Source: Clostridiales bacterium VE202-01 (GTDB lineage Bacteria > Bacillota_I > Bacilli_A > Erysipelotrichales > Coprobacillaceae). Taken from it: a DNA stretch of 64,000 nt. Position 1 is the first letter of the stretch, and each line of letters opens with the position of its first letter. The stretch is taken from contig BAHP02000062.1 in the NCBI GenBank assembly GCA_000508865.1, forward strand, positions 26,055-90,054. Direction: 5' to 3'. The position numbers and the translations under genes were made by a program. The notes under the pieces are model-generated. The model had not been told where the DNA came from. It did not search any database and saw nothing but the letters and a program-made list of their open reading frames with translations. Positions 15,616-23,638 of the stretch are shown piece by piece.

Positions 15616-16758
15616 ATGGCTAAATATAAACAACGAAAAGATGGAAGATATGCCACTTCTATAACTCTAGGTGGTAAAAGATATCAGGTTTGTGAAAAAA
15701 CTATAAAAGAAGTAGATGAAAAGCTTTTTCAAATAAAGTATAAATACGAGCAAGGAATATTAGTAAGAAGCAAAGAAGCAATATTTAAAGATTATAAATG
15801 GGAATGGTTTAAAACGAAAGAGCCACTAATTAGCGCTAAATCAGCGCAAAGTTATAAATCTCTATTGAATAATCATTTTATTGAAATTGATTATAAAAAA
15901 ATAGCAGATATAAAGAAGACTGATATCCAGAAATTAATAAATTCATTAATCGATAAACCTAATACCGCAAATAAAGTTTATATGACATTAAACCAAATAA
16001 TGGAAAGTGCGATTGATGATGACATTATAAATAAAAATCCATGTAGACGGATAGTAAAGCCAAAAATGGAAACTAAAAAGCAAAAAAGAATCTTGACGGA
16101 TGAAGAATTCTATTTAACTGAAATAGCCGATTTTAATGATCGAGAAAAAATGTTTGTTTTAATGAGTAAATATTGTGGTCTTAGACCTGAAGAAACTCGA
16201 GCGCTAACAAAATCAGATTTTGTAATAAGTAATAACACTGGATATGTAATTATAAACAAAACAGTCGTATATACTTCTAATCAACCAATTTTTCAACAAT
16301 TCACAAAGAATAATAGCAGTGTTCGAGAAGTACCTCTATTCGCCAATATTTTGCCATTTGTTAGCTATTATCTATCTAGCATACAAACATCTAAACTCTT
16401 TACTAATCTAACTGGTGGCGACGAATATTTAACGAATCAAAGTTATAAATGGCTTGTTAAAAAAATCATAGACAAAATAAAATCAAAAGCTTTAGAATTA
16501 GATATAGAATTTAATCCAAAAGGATTTACACCATATATTTTCAGGCATACATATGCGACTTTATTATATTATAGTGGTGTTAGATTAAAAGATGCTGAAT
16601 ATTACATGGGTCACAGTGATAGTAAAATGCTTAATCAAGTTTATATACACTTAGATAAACATAAATTAAGAGAAAATGATACTGTCGAAAATTTTGTTCA
16701 AAACAAATTAAAAAACAATCGTAAAAACATACTAGAAAAACTACTTAAAAATGAGTAG
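15616..16758 (+). CDS. int: Phage tyrosine recombinase (integrase)
   Basis: 380 residues. N-terminal arm-binding domain (KYKQRKDGRYATSITLGGKR), SAM-like core-binding domain, then the catalytic domain with Arg in YCGLRPEETRAL, the RHTYATLLYYSG box, MGHSD and the nucleophile in NQVYIHLD. The His that usually precedes the second Arg box is Tyr here (FTPYIFRHTY). ATG 15616 with AAAGGA is preferred to an upstream TTG. It inserts and excises the prophage at the adjacent tRNA-Lys gene, 145 bp away. Tyr substitution may affect activity but occurs in some phage integrases. Confidence 0.92.
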   Translation: MAKYKQRKDGRYATSITLGGKRYQVCEKTIKEVDEKLFQIKYKYEQGILVRSKEAIFKDYKWEWFKTKEPLISAKSAQSYKSLLNNHFIEIDYKKIADIKKTDIQKLINSLIDKPNTANKVYMTLNQIMESAIDDDIINKNPCRRIVKPKMETKKQKRILTDEEFYLTEIADFNDREKMFVLMSKYCGLRPEETRALTKSDFVISNNTGYVIINKTVVYTSNQPIFQQFTKNNSSVREVPLFANILPFVSYYLSSIQTSKLFTNLTGGDEYLTNQSYKWLVKKIIDKIKSKALELDIEFNPKGFTPYIFRHTYATLLYYSGVRLKDAEYYMGHSDSKMLNQVYIHLDKHKLRENDTVENFVQNKLKNNRKNILEKLLKNE

Positions 16759-16765
16759 TTTTTTT
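16737..16765 (+). terminator. Integrase terminator
   Basis: Stem AAAACTACT/AGTAGTTTT followed by a T run, overlapping the end of the integrase gene. Immediately after it lie two tandem copies of TTTTTGCATAC (16761-16771, 16772-16782), possible integrase arm sites. Confidence 0.7.
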
Positions 16766-16857
16766 GCATACTTTTTGCATACTTTTAATTCATTTAAATA
16801 TATCTAAATTTACTTAAATACAACTAAATAAATTAAAATCAAAAGAAAAAATAAAAA

Positions 16858-16891
16858 GGCTTAAACCTTAGTAAAACCTAGTGTTTAAGCC
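16858..16891 (-). terminator. tRNA-Lys terminator
   Basis: Minus-strand stem GGCTTAAAC/GTTTAAGCC followed by a TTTTTATTTTTT tract, 12 bases after the tRNA 3' end. It lies on the prophage side of the presumed attachment site, so the tRNA terminator may have been supplied by the phage. Confidence 0.75.
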
Positions 16892-16902
16892 ATTATTTAC
16901 AA

Positions 16903-16978
16903 TGGTCTCCCCTCACGGTCTCGAACCGTGGACCCTCTGATTAAGAGTCAGATGCTCTACCAACTGAGCTAAGGAGAG
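16903..16978 (-). tRNA. tRNA-Lys (CTT)
   Basis: A 76-nt cloverleaf with all stems paired: acceptor CTCTCCT/AGGGGAG (one G-T), D stem GCTC/GAGC, anticodon stem TCTGA/TCAGA around CTCTTAA (anticodon CTT), T stem CACGG/CCGTG with TTCGAGA loop, discriminator A and encoded CCA. Its 3' end faces the integrase, so the prophage attachment core should lie in the 3' part (from 16903 rightwards); the second att copy is outside the window. TATTAT (16991-16996) and TTGCTT (17014-17019), 17 bp apart on the minus strand, make a promoter. Confidence 0.97.
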
Positions 16979-17029
16979 ATGACATTTATTATAATACACC
17001 TATTTTTAGATAAAAGCAAGTGAATTTTA

Positions 17030-17058
17030 ATGATAAAGTATAAAAGTTATGCTATAAT
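17030..17058 (+). promoter_or_regulatory. Promoter of the HAD-like/PAP2 gene cluster
   Basis: TATAAT at 17053-17058 with an upstream TGC (extended -10) and a weak ATGATA -35 box 17 bp away; the ribosome site GGGGTG and ATG 17086 follow. Confidence 0.6.
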
Positions 17059-17085
17059 TAACAAATAGGTGGGGTGAGTATCAAA

Positions 17086-18243
17086 ATGTTTTATAAACAG
17101 ACTGTAAATGATATAAAAGTAGTTATTTTGTCATTAGATGGCGGATTATTGGATTTAAATCGCTTAAGATTCAATTATTTTAAAAGAATATGTAAGATTC
17201 ATAATCAGGTTTTAACAAAAGAAGAGTTTGAAAGATCATTAGGCAATATGCATACAATGTATAATAATTTTCCTATCAGCCAAGATATTGTTTCTGATGA
17301 TTTAAATGAATTGATTGAACGTGATTTATACGAATATGCAAAATTAAAGCCAAATTCGTTAATGAAGGAAGGTACAGAAGAATTATTACAATTTTTTAAA
17401 CAAAAAAATATAAAAATCGCTGTAATTTCGACTCATAAAATAAAACGTGCCATCCAATATTTACAGTTAACTAGACTATACAATTATGTTGATTTTATCA
17501 TTGGTGGCGATAGTAACAATCCTCCGCTACCTGATCCTTATCTATTATCTATAATTTTAGAACAATTAAATGTTACCCCTAAACATGCTTTAGTAGTTGC
17601 AAATTACCCTAGCTTATTGTATGCTGCTAATCAAAAATTATTTAATGTTATTTATTTAACTGATTTATGTCCAGCAGTTAATTCAATTTCTTATCGAGCT
17701 TTAAAAGTTGCTAAAAACAATCTTGAGGTTATCAATATTTTCCTTTTTGCACGATATGATTCTATGGAAATGTACTCGCCATTATTAGGAATGTCTAGCG
17801 ATATGTCCATTGAAACACTTGAACAAACATATTATAAGCTGCTTGAAGAATACAGTAATGATTCTCAATTAGTCGATTTAGTACGTCAAACATATCATTA
17901 CTTTTTAGGTGAAATTTTAGATAAAAAACCTAATTCTGCTAATTCTTCATTATTTGAAGATGAAAAAGCATCTAATCATCAAGAACACATAGATACTGAG
18001 GAAAATACAACTGCCAAAATTGACAATTCTTCAGAAGATTTAGTTAAGCATTTTGAGTTTTCAGATGAACCTGAGAATGTAAAACCAGTAAATGATAAAC
18101 CTATAATTGGTGGTGATCCTAAACGAGTTAATGAACTTATGGATATCATTAATGGAACTATTAAAGAAGAAACTTATCATGATGAGATTTCTGATTCTTC
18201 TCCAATTGAAAAGGAAGAAACAAATAATTACTCATGTTATTAA
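17086..18243 (+). CDS. HAD-fold protein lacking the catalytic aspartate
   Basis: About 385 residues. The N-terminal 230 follow the HAD hydrolase fold, but motif I (normally FDLDGTLVD) reads LSLDGGLLD, so the nucleophile Asp is Ser; the motif III Lys of KPDP is Leu (PLPDPYLL) and motif IV has no acidic pair (VVANYPS). Catalysis is therefore unlikely. An acidic, disordered C-terminal tail (about 280-385) follows. The next two genes encode membrane proteins, so a scaffold or sensor role at the membrane is possible. ATG 17086 with GGGGTG is chosen over an upstream GTG. Confidence 0.65.
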   Translation: MFYKQTVNDIKVVILSLDGGLLDLNRLRFNYFKRICKIHNQVLTKEEFERSLGNMHTMYNNFPISQDIVSDDLNELIERDLYEYAKLKPNSLMKEGTEELLQFFKQKNIKIAVISTHKIKRAIQYLQLTRLYNYVDFIIGGDSNNPPLPDPYLLSIILEQLNVTPKHALVVANYPSLLYAANQKLFNVIYLTDLCPAVNSISYRALKVAKNNLEVINIFLFARYDSMEMYSPLLGMSSDMSIETLEQTYYKLLEEYSNDSQLVDLVRQTYHYFLGEILDKKPNSANSSLFEDEKASNHQEHIDTEENTTAKIDNSSEDLVKHFEFSDEPENVKPVNDKPIIGGDPKRVNELMDIINGTIKEETYHDEISDSSPIEKEETNNYSCY

Positions 18244-18604
18244 TTTTTTCTATACTTTAATAATCGTAACAATTATTTCTTTTTCTGGAATGCTTGTTTT
18301 TTCAGCTTTTAAAGATTTTATCTATGAACCTGGTGTCATTACAGGAATAATAAAAAAGCTAATAGATTTATATGTTAATATCGTTTTAAGTATCTATGCT
18401 TTTATTTTTAATGTACTTCATAAAATTTTAAATTTTATTCCTGATTATGATAACTTGATTTCTGGTAATAATTTTTTATCAAGTCTTGCAATTAAATTAA
18501 TATTATTTATTATTTTTAATTTAATTATTGTATATATTATAAAATTTATAACTAAATTATTAAAAGAGTCGGAGGAAGATAATGACCCTTATCCAAAAAA
18601 TTAA
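18234..18604 (+). pseudogene. Small membrane protein, start region frameshifted
   Basis: An in-frame start is missing for the open stretch, but ATG 18234, overlapping the end of the upstream gene, joins it if one T is added to the T6 run at 18244-18249, giving MLLIFFYTLIIVTIISFSG and about 124 residues with three membrane helices. No family recognised. It overlaps the PAP2 gene start and is probably co-transcribed with it. Confidence 0.5.
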
Positions 18605-19100
18605 AGAAACTGATATCAAAGTATCGTACATTTTTCCAAAATTATATCATCATAAATTCCTATGCAAAGCTATGACCCTTATTACAGGTGTCGGTGATTT
18701 TGGTATGATCTGGTTATTTTTGATATTCATTTTAAGTCTAAATAATAAAACTCAGCTTTTAGCTCAAAAAATGCTTGCTGCTTTACTTTTATCAACCATT
18801 ATTAGTCAGGTTATTATCAAATCAATTGTAAAAAGAAAAAGACCCTGTCAAACTTACAGCAACATTAAAATGCTGATTGCTATTCCTAGTGATTATTCTT
18901 TTCCATCTGGGCATACTGCATCAAGTTTTGCTTGTGCTACTGCTATATGTTTCTTTTTTCCTAAAACCGGCATCTTATTTATTCTATTTGCCTTTTTAAT
19001 ATCATTTTCACGGTTATTTCTATTTGTCCATTATTTAAGTGATGTAATCTTTGGAATAATTTTAGGCATTCTTGTGGGCATTTTGGTAATGATATTTTAA
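18582..19100 (+). CDS. PAP2-family membrane phosphatase
   Basis: 172 residues, five to six membrane helices. All three active-site motifs are present: KSIVKRKRP, YSFPSGHTA and SRLFLFVHYLSD. Family members dephosphorylate lipid pyrophosphates such as undecaprenyl-PP or phosphatidylglycerol phosphate on the outer face of the membrane. Substrate cannot be told from sequence; undecaprenyl-PP recycling (BcrC-like) is the best guess. GGAGG lies six bases before ATG 18582. Confidence 0.88.
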   Translation: MTLIQKIKETDIKVSYIFPKLYHHKFLCKAMTLITGVGDFGMIWLFLIFILSLNNKTQLLAQKMLAALLLSTIISQVIIKSIVKRKRPCQTYSNIKMLIAIPSDYSFPSGHTASSFACATAICFFFPKTGILFILFAFLISFSRLFLFVHYLSDVIFGIILGILVGILVMIF

Positions 19101-19103
19101 AAA

Positions 19104-19131
19104 AACAGCATGTCTTTTAAGACATGCTGTT
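19104..19131 (-). terminator. Terminator of the CPBP protease operon
   Basis: Perfect 13-bp stem AACAGCATGTCTT/AAGACATGCTGTT with a 2-nt spacer (TT), followed on the minus strand by T7. It separates the converging PAP2 and CPBP genes. Confidence 0.9.
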
Positions 19132-19864
19132 ATAGCATTACATAAATCAAAATAACAGCAATTAGATTCTTTATGCTATGCAATACGATTGGAGCAATAA
19201 TATTTTGCCTTCTTTCATAAGCATAAGAAAAGGCTAAACCAGCTGTCATATAGGGAATCAATTTCAACCATTCTGTCATATCACCAGCTAAAATATAACT
19301 ATAAACATGTAATAACCCAAATAAAAACGCTGAAATCAAGTGTGCCCAAAAGGCACTTTTTTGACGTAAAGTATTAAAAATAAGACCTCTAAAAAATAAC
19401 TCTTCAACAAGTGGTGCTAAAATAACTGCATGAACTGTCATCAACAAAACATTTGAAGATAGCATAGTAACAACAAATGTCTGATTTGTCGCTTCACGAG
19501 TATCAGCTGATAAAAATAAATTAACTATAAATTCACCTATATACCCAAGTACATATGATGATATTATCCCAATCGTTAAAATCCAAATAATATTTTCTAA
19601 TAGCTCTTGTCGAAATATTTCCCAATTCTTTTTTATAAAATCCTTAAATACAGCTAATAACAATATTGCTGTAGATAAACCAATCAAAACATTAAAATAA
19701 ACATTGATTGATTCTGAAGAAACATCATTACTTATAAATACCGTATATAATTTAATCAAAAAATTAAAAATACTTGGTGCAAAATATAAATACCAGGGAA
19801 ACAAAATAATTGTCCCAATTGCTTTTTGACGATTACTTAATTTTATTTCTTTTATCAAACTCAA
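19130..19864 (-). CDS. CPBP-family intramembrane metalloprotease
   Basis: 244 residues, about eight membrane helices. The metal-binding motifs are EELFFRG, FGLLH and HSIKN, in the order of the CPBP (CAAX protease and bacteriocin-processing) family. In Gram-positives these act in bacteriocin self-immunity or membrane-protein cleavage; the target here is unknown. It follows the DUF975 gene by 12 bases, suggesting one operon. Confidence 0.88.
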   Translation of the reverse strand: MSLIKEIKLSNRQKAIGTIILFPWYLYFAPSIFNFLIKLYTVFISNDVSSESINVYFNVLIGLSTAILLLAVFKDFIKKNWEIFRQELLENIIWILTIGIISSYVLGYIGEFIVNLFLSADTREATNQTFVVTMLSSNVLLMTVHAVILAPLVEELFFRGLIFNTLRQKSAFWAHLISAFLFGLLHVYSYILAGDMTEWLKLIPYMTAGLAFSYAYERRQNIIAPIVLHSIKNLIAVILIYVML

Positions 19865-19876
19865 TCTAACACCCCA

Positions 19877-20725
19877 TTAAATAAGATTTTTATCCTCTAA
19901 ATCAATTTCTTCAAACAACACTGCAAGACAAGTCTGCATTTCAGCTGAAAACAAATAAACCATTATCACTGCTATCAATAAATCGGAAATTAGTGGAATT
20001 GGTAAAAATATTTGAATTACCGCTGTTATCACGATCGTTAATAAAAACCAGCCTAAATATGAAAGATATAAAACAAATAAAGTTCCTTTATGTCCTTTCA
20101 TCAAACGTGCTGATTCACTCATCGCCTTAGCCCCATAAATCTTATATTTCTCTAAAACATATGGTGTTAAAGCAAAAGTCAAACTATACATTACAGCAAT
20201 AATCAAAATAACAACAAATCCTAATGTTATAAATCCCCCTAAGGCTCCTGCCATTTTGATAAAAGCAGGATCTTCAACAATCGTAGTAAGATTACTTGTA
20301 TAAAGGCTTGATTGTGTTAATAATAATCCAAAATTATCAAACACACTTTCATCAATAACTATTTTAGCGATAAAAAATAATATCAAACTAGCAAGCAATA
20401 CAAGTACTATTAAAAAAACAATTTGAATAAAATAAGTAAAAAACAATTCTTTAAATCTTTTAAATCCTGTTAAACCTTCATTTTCAATTGTAACTTCATC
20501 TCCGCGTTCATTTACTGCTTTTAAAGCTGTAACAATATTTCCATGAGAAAATGGCAGCATTATTATTGATATTAATAAAGAGATAAATGGTATTGTCACA
20601 TTCAATGTTTGACCAAGATAATCTATAATCGTTGTTATTATACTAATAAAGATAAAAACAAAAATTATATTACTATGATCTTTCAAAACGCTTTTAGCTT
20701 TTATTTTAATATCCCGAATATTCAT
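19877..20725 (-). CDS. DUF975 integral membrane protein
   Basis: 282 residues with six membrane helices and the DUF975 start pattern (IRDIKIKAKSVLKDHSNIIF). The family occurs in Firmicutes and is related to glycerophosphodiester phosphodiesterase membrane domains; it has no known activity. Likely co-transcribed with the CPBP protease. Confidence 0.7.
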   Translation of the reverse strand: MNIRDIKIKAKSVLKDHSNIIFVFIFISIITTIIDYLGQTLNVTIPFISLLISIIMLPFSHGNIVTALKAVNERGDEVTIENEGLTGFKRFKELFFTYFIQIVFLIVLVLLASLILFFIAKIVIDESVFDNFGLLLTQSSLYTSNLTTIVEDPAFIKMAGALGGFITLGFVVILIIAVMYSLTFALTPYVLEKYKIYGAKAMSESARLMKGHKGTLFVLYLSYLGWFLLTIVITAVIQIFLPIPLISDLLIAVIMVYLFSAEMQTCLAVLFEEIDLEDKNLI

Positions 20726-20779
20726 TTAGAATCTACCTCCATGAGCGTATTATAACAAAAAAGCAGTCTAAATGTAAAA

Positions 20780-21115
20780 TTATTTAATATCTAAGCTAGT
20801 TTTGATTGCCTGATTGATCAATTGCATTATTTTATCATCTATGATTCCAACTTTCTCTCTTATTCTTTGTTTATCGATCGTTCTAATTTGTTCCAATAAA
20901 ATAACACTTTTTTTCTCTAAATAATTATTTTCTACCATAACATGTGTTGGCAATGGATTCTTTGTTAATTTAGATGATATCGGTGCTACAATAATCGTTG
21001 TAGAATAACGATTACCTTTATTATTTTGTAATACAACAACTGGACGATAACCACCTTGTTCACTTCCAATCACTGGTGATAAATCAGCATAATAGATTTC
21101 CCCTCTATGTATCAT
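20780..21115 (-). CDS. mazF: MazF/PemK-type mRNA interferase
   Basis: 111 residues: RRGEIYYADL-type start (MIHRGEIYYADLSPVIGSEQ), GGYRPVVVLQN and APISSKLTKNPLPTHV are the conserved blocks of chromosomal MazF (NdoA-like) endoribonucleases, which cut mRNA at short sites under stress. A mazE antitoxin normally precedes it; here only 110 bp separate it from a divergent gene, with no room for mazE. The antitoxin must be elsewhere or absent. Confidence 0.93.
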   Translation of the reverse strand: MIHRGEIYYADLSPVIGSEQGGYRPVVVLQNNKGNRYSTTIIVAPISSKLTKNPLPTHVMVENNYLEKKSVILLEQIRTIDKQRIREKVGIIDDKIMQLINQAIKTSLDIK

Positions 21116-21225
21116 ATTTCACAACTCCTTTAGTGCAATATATGAACTAAACAATTTTTTATTACTTAAATTATTTAACTGTCTGATCATTTTATGTTAG
21201 GATAAAATTAACGGAGGTAATGATA

Positions 21226-21876
21226 ATGATCAAAGCTGTGATTTTTGATATGGATGGTTTAATGATTGATAGTGAGCGAGTTACTTTTGAAGGATATCAG
21301 CATGTTTTAGCTAAAAAAGGATTAACGATGTCCCTAGATTTTTATAAAACTTTATTAGGTAAACCATTAATAGCTGTTTTTAATCAGTTTTATGATACAT
21401 ATAGTAAAGATTTTAATGTCGAAGATACTATTGAGGCAGTTCACCAATATATATCAGATATATTTGAAAATGATGGTGTCCCATTAAAAAAAGGGCTTAT
21501 TGAATTATTGAAATATTTAAAAGCTCATAACTACAAGACGATTGTAGCAACTAGTTCCCAGCGTTATCGAGTAAATCGAATTCTTCAATTAGCAAAATTA
21601 AATCAATATTTTGATGATTCTATTTGTGGTGATGAAGTAACTAAAGGTAAACCTGATCCTGAAGTATTTTTAAAGTCATGTGAAAAATTAAATGTAAAAC
21701 CACACGAAGCATTGGTACTCGAAGATTCTGAAGCTGGCATCAAAGCTGCTGATCTTGCAAAAATTAAAGTGATTTGTATCCCTGATCTAAAATATCCAGA
21801 TCCTGAATTTATAAAAATGACATATAAAATCATGAATGATTTATTAGAAGTCCGTGATTTTTTTAACCAAGATTAA
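21226..21876 (+). CDS. HAD-family phosphatase, beta-phosphoglucomutase-like
   Basis: 216 residues with all HAD motifs: FDMDGLMIDSE, TSSQRYRV, GKPDPEVF and VLEDSEAGIKAA. The cap position and sequence match subfamily IA, the beta-phosphoglucomutase/sugar-phosphatase type. Substrate unknown. Two ATGs lie at 21220 and 21226; the second has a proper eight-base gap to GGAGGT and is chosen. Contrast with the inactive HAD at 17086. Confidence 0.88.
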   Translation: MIKAVIFDMDGLMIDSERVTFEGYQHVLAKKGLTMSLDFYKTLLGKPLIAVFNQFYDTYSKDFNVEDTIEAVHQYISDIFENDGVPLKKGLIELLKYLKAHNYKTIVATSSQRYRVNRILQLAKLNQYFDDSICGDEVTKGKPDPEVFLKSCEKLNVKPHEALVLEDSEAGIKAADLAKIKVICIPDLKYPDPEFIKMTYKIMNDLLEVRDFFNQD

Positions 21877-21888
21877 CTTGGTTTTTTT
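21865..21888 (+). terminator. Terminator of the HAD phosphatase gene
   Basis: AACCAAG/CTTGGTT stem with five-base loop and a run of Ts; it overlaps the stop codon. Confidence 0.85.
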
Positions 21889-21905
21889 ATTAGAATAATA
21901 TAAAA

Positions 21906-21925
21906 AAGTTGGTTAAAACCAACTT
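21906..21925 (-). terminator. Terminator of the plsX-rnc operon
   Basis: AAGTTGGTT/AACCAACTT perfect stem, followed on the minus strand by T6, 19 bases after the rnc stop. Confidence 0.85.
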
Positions 21926-21943
21926 ATAATAAATTTAAATCAA

Positions 21944-22624
21944 TCATTTAGCAAGTTTATCTAAAGCATCCTTAGCCGCCTTTTGTTCTGCTCTTTTTTT
22001 ACTAGATCCTACTCCAACACCTAAAACCATATCATCCATTTTTACAGCCATCTCAAAAACAGGATTATTTGAAGGTCCTGTAGCTGAAATCAAATCATAA
22101 GTAACTGTTTTTCGCTGATCGGCTTGAATAAGCTCTTGAAGCCTTGTCTTAAAATCTGTTATTTCATCATAATTAACATCTTTAACATGCTTATAAACGG
22201 TTTTGTTTAATACTTTTTCAACATATTCATGACCGCAATCATAACAAACAGCGCCGATAAAAGCTTCAAAAATATCTGCCAGAACACTATCACGATCACG
22301 TCCACCATTATTTAATTCGCCAGCACCTAAAAAAATCAATGATCCTAAGTCTAATTCTCTAGCAAAACGAGCCAGAGATTCTTCGCGAACTAATTTAGCC
22401 CTTAATTTTGTTAGACGACCTTCGGGTAAATCGGGATATAAATCGTAAATATGTCGTGAAACATGATACTGTAATACCGCATCACCTAAAAATTCTAATC
22501 GTTCATAATCATGATTTTTTAACCTATGTTCATTTGCATAAGAAGGGTGTGTAAAAGCTTCGATAAAAATATCTATTTCGTGATAAGGTATCTCCATAAT
22601 TTGTAAAAATTGTTTTAATTCCAC
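21944..22624 (-). CDS. rnc: Ribonuclease III
   Basis: 226 residues. The nuclease domain has the signature ERLEFLGDAVLQYHVSRHIY and the second acidic site DIFEAFIGAV; a C-terminal double-stranded RNA-binding domain starts around residue 153 (DFKTRLQELIQADQ) and ends SKKRAEQKAAKDAL. It processes rRNA precursors and double-stranded mRNAs. It begins one base after plsX; the fabD, fabG and acpP genes that lie between these two in Bacillus are absent here. Confidence 0.96.
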   Translation of the reverse strand: MELKQFLQIMEIPYHEIDIFIEAFTHPSYANEHRLKNHDYERLEFLGDAVLQYHVSRHIYDLYPDLPEGRLTKLRAKLVREESLARFARELDLGSLIFLGAGELNNGGRDRDSVLADIFEAFIGAVCYDCGHEYVEKVLNKTVYKHVKDVNYDEITDFKTRLQELIQADQRKTVTYDLISATGPSNNPVFEMAVKMDDMVLGVGVGSSKKRAEQKAAKDALDKLAK

Positions 22625-22625
22625 G

Positions 22626-23601
22626 TTATTTCAATCCTTCTTTCATTTTTTCTACTACATTACTTGAAACCATTTCAAAAGCTAAATTTATAGCATTTTC
22701 AAAAGCAACAGCATCACTAGAACCATGAGCTTTAATTACCGGTTTAACAAAACCCATCATCAAAGCTCCACCAGCTGCTTTAGGATCAAATTTTGTCATT
22801 AATTGTTTTAAAGCCGGTTTAGCCATTACTGCACCTAATTTAGTACGAGTCGAAGACATAAAGCCATCTTTTAAACTTTTCACTAACACTTTAGCTACTC
22901 CTTCAGTTGTCTTCAAAGCAACATTACCAGTAAAACCGTCAGTAACTATGACATCCACCTCGCCATCTAAGATTTCCTTACCTTCAATATTGCCAATAAA
23001 ATTAATTTCTTGCATACTTTCTAAAATTTTATATGTTTCCTGATGGATTTCATCACCTTTATGATGTTCACTTCCGATATTTAATAAAGCTATTTTAGGA
23101 TTATCGATTTTTCGCACATTTTTAGCATAAACATTGCCCATAATTGCAAATGATTTTAATTGTTCGACTGTATTTTCAGAATTAGCACCAACATCAAGCA
23201 TAGCTACATCTTTACCATTATAAGTCGGTAACATCGCCATTAAACAAGATTTTTCTACTCCTTCTAAACGTTTTAAAAATAGCATTGCACTAGCATAATA
23301 AGCTCCCGTATTTCCACATGACAGTATTGCATCAACTTCATTTTTTCGCGCCAGCATCATTGTTTTAACCATGCTGGATTCTTTTTTTTCTGCGAATTGC
23401 AAGAATATTTTCTGTCATTTCCAATACTTCTTGAGCATCAATTAAAGTTACCTGAGAATAGGGTTTTAAAGCTTCTAATTCTTCTATTTTCCCTACCACA
23501 TATAACTCATCAGTTTTATTTTTACTAAGAAATGATAAACATGCTTCGACAACGATCGAACTTCCCAAATCACCACTCATAGCATCTATTCCTAATTTCA
23601 T
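22626..23601 (-). pseudogene. plsX: Phosphate acyltransferase PlsX, frameshifted
   Basis: PlsX makes acyl-phosphate from acyl-ACP for phospholipid synthesis and is normally essential. The first frame (MKLGIDAMSGDLGSSIVVEA) ends at 23365; the rest (SSMVKTMMLARKNEVDAIL, SCGNTGAYYASAM) lies one base out of frame. A T8 run at 23382-23389 should be T7 to give ENILAIRRKKESSMV, matching the family. ATG 23601 follows GAGGTG. Because the gene is essential, a consensus error is much more likely than a true mutation. Total about 325 residues, normal length. Confidence 0.88.
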
Positions 23602-23638
23602 TTTTTTCACCTCATATTAGTACATATTATAACACAAA

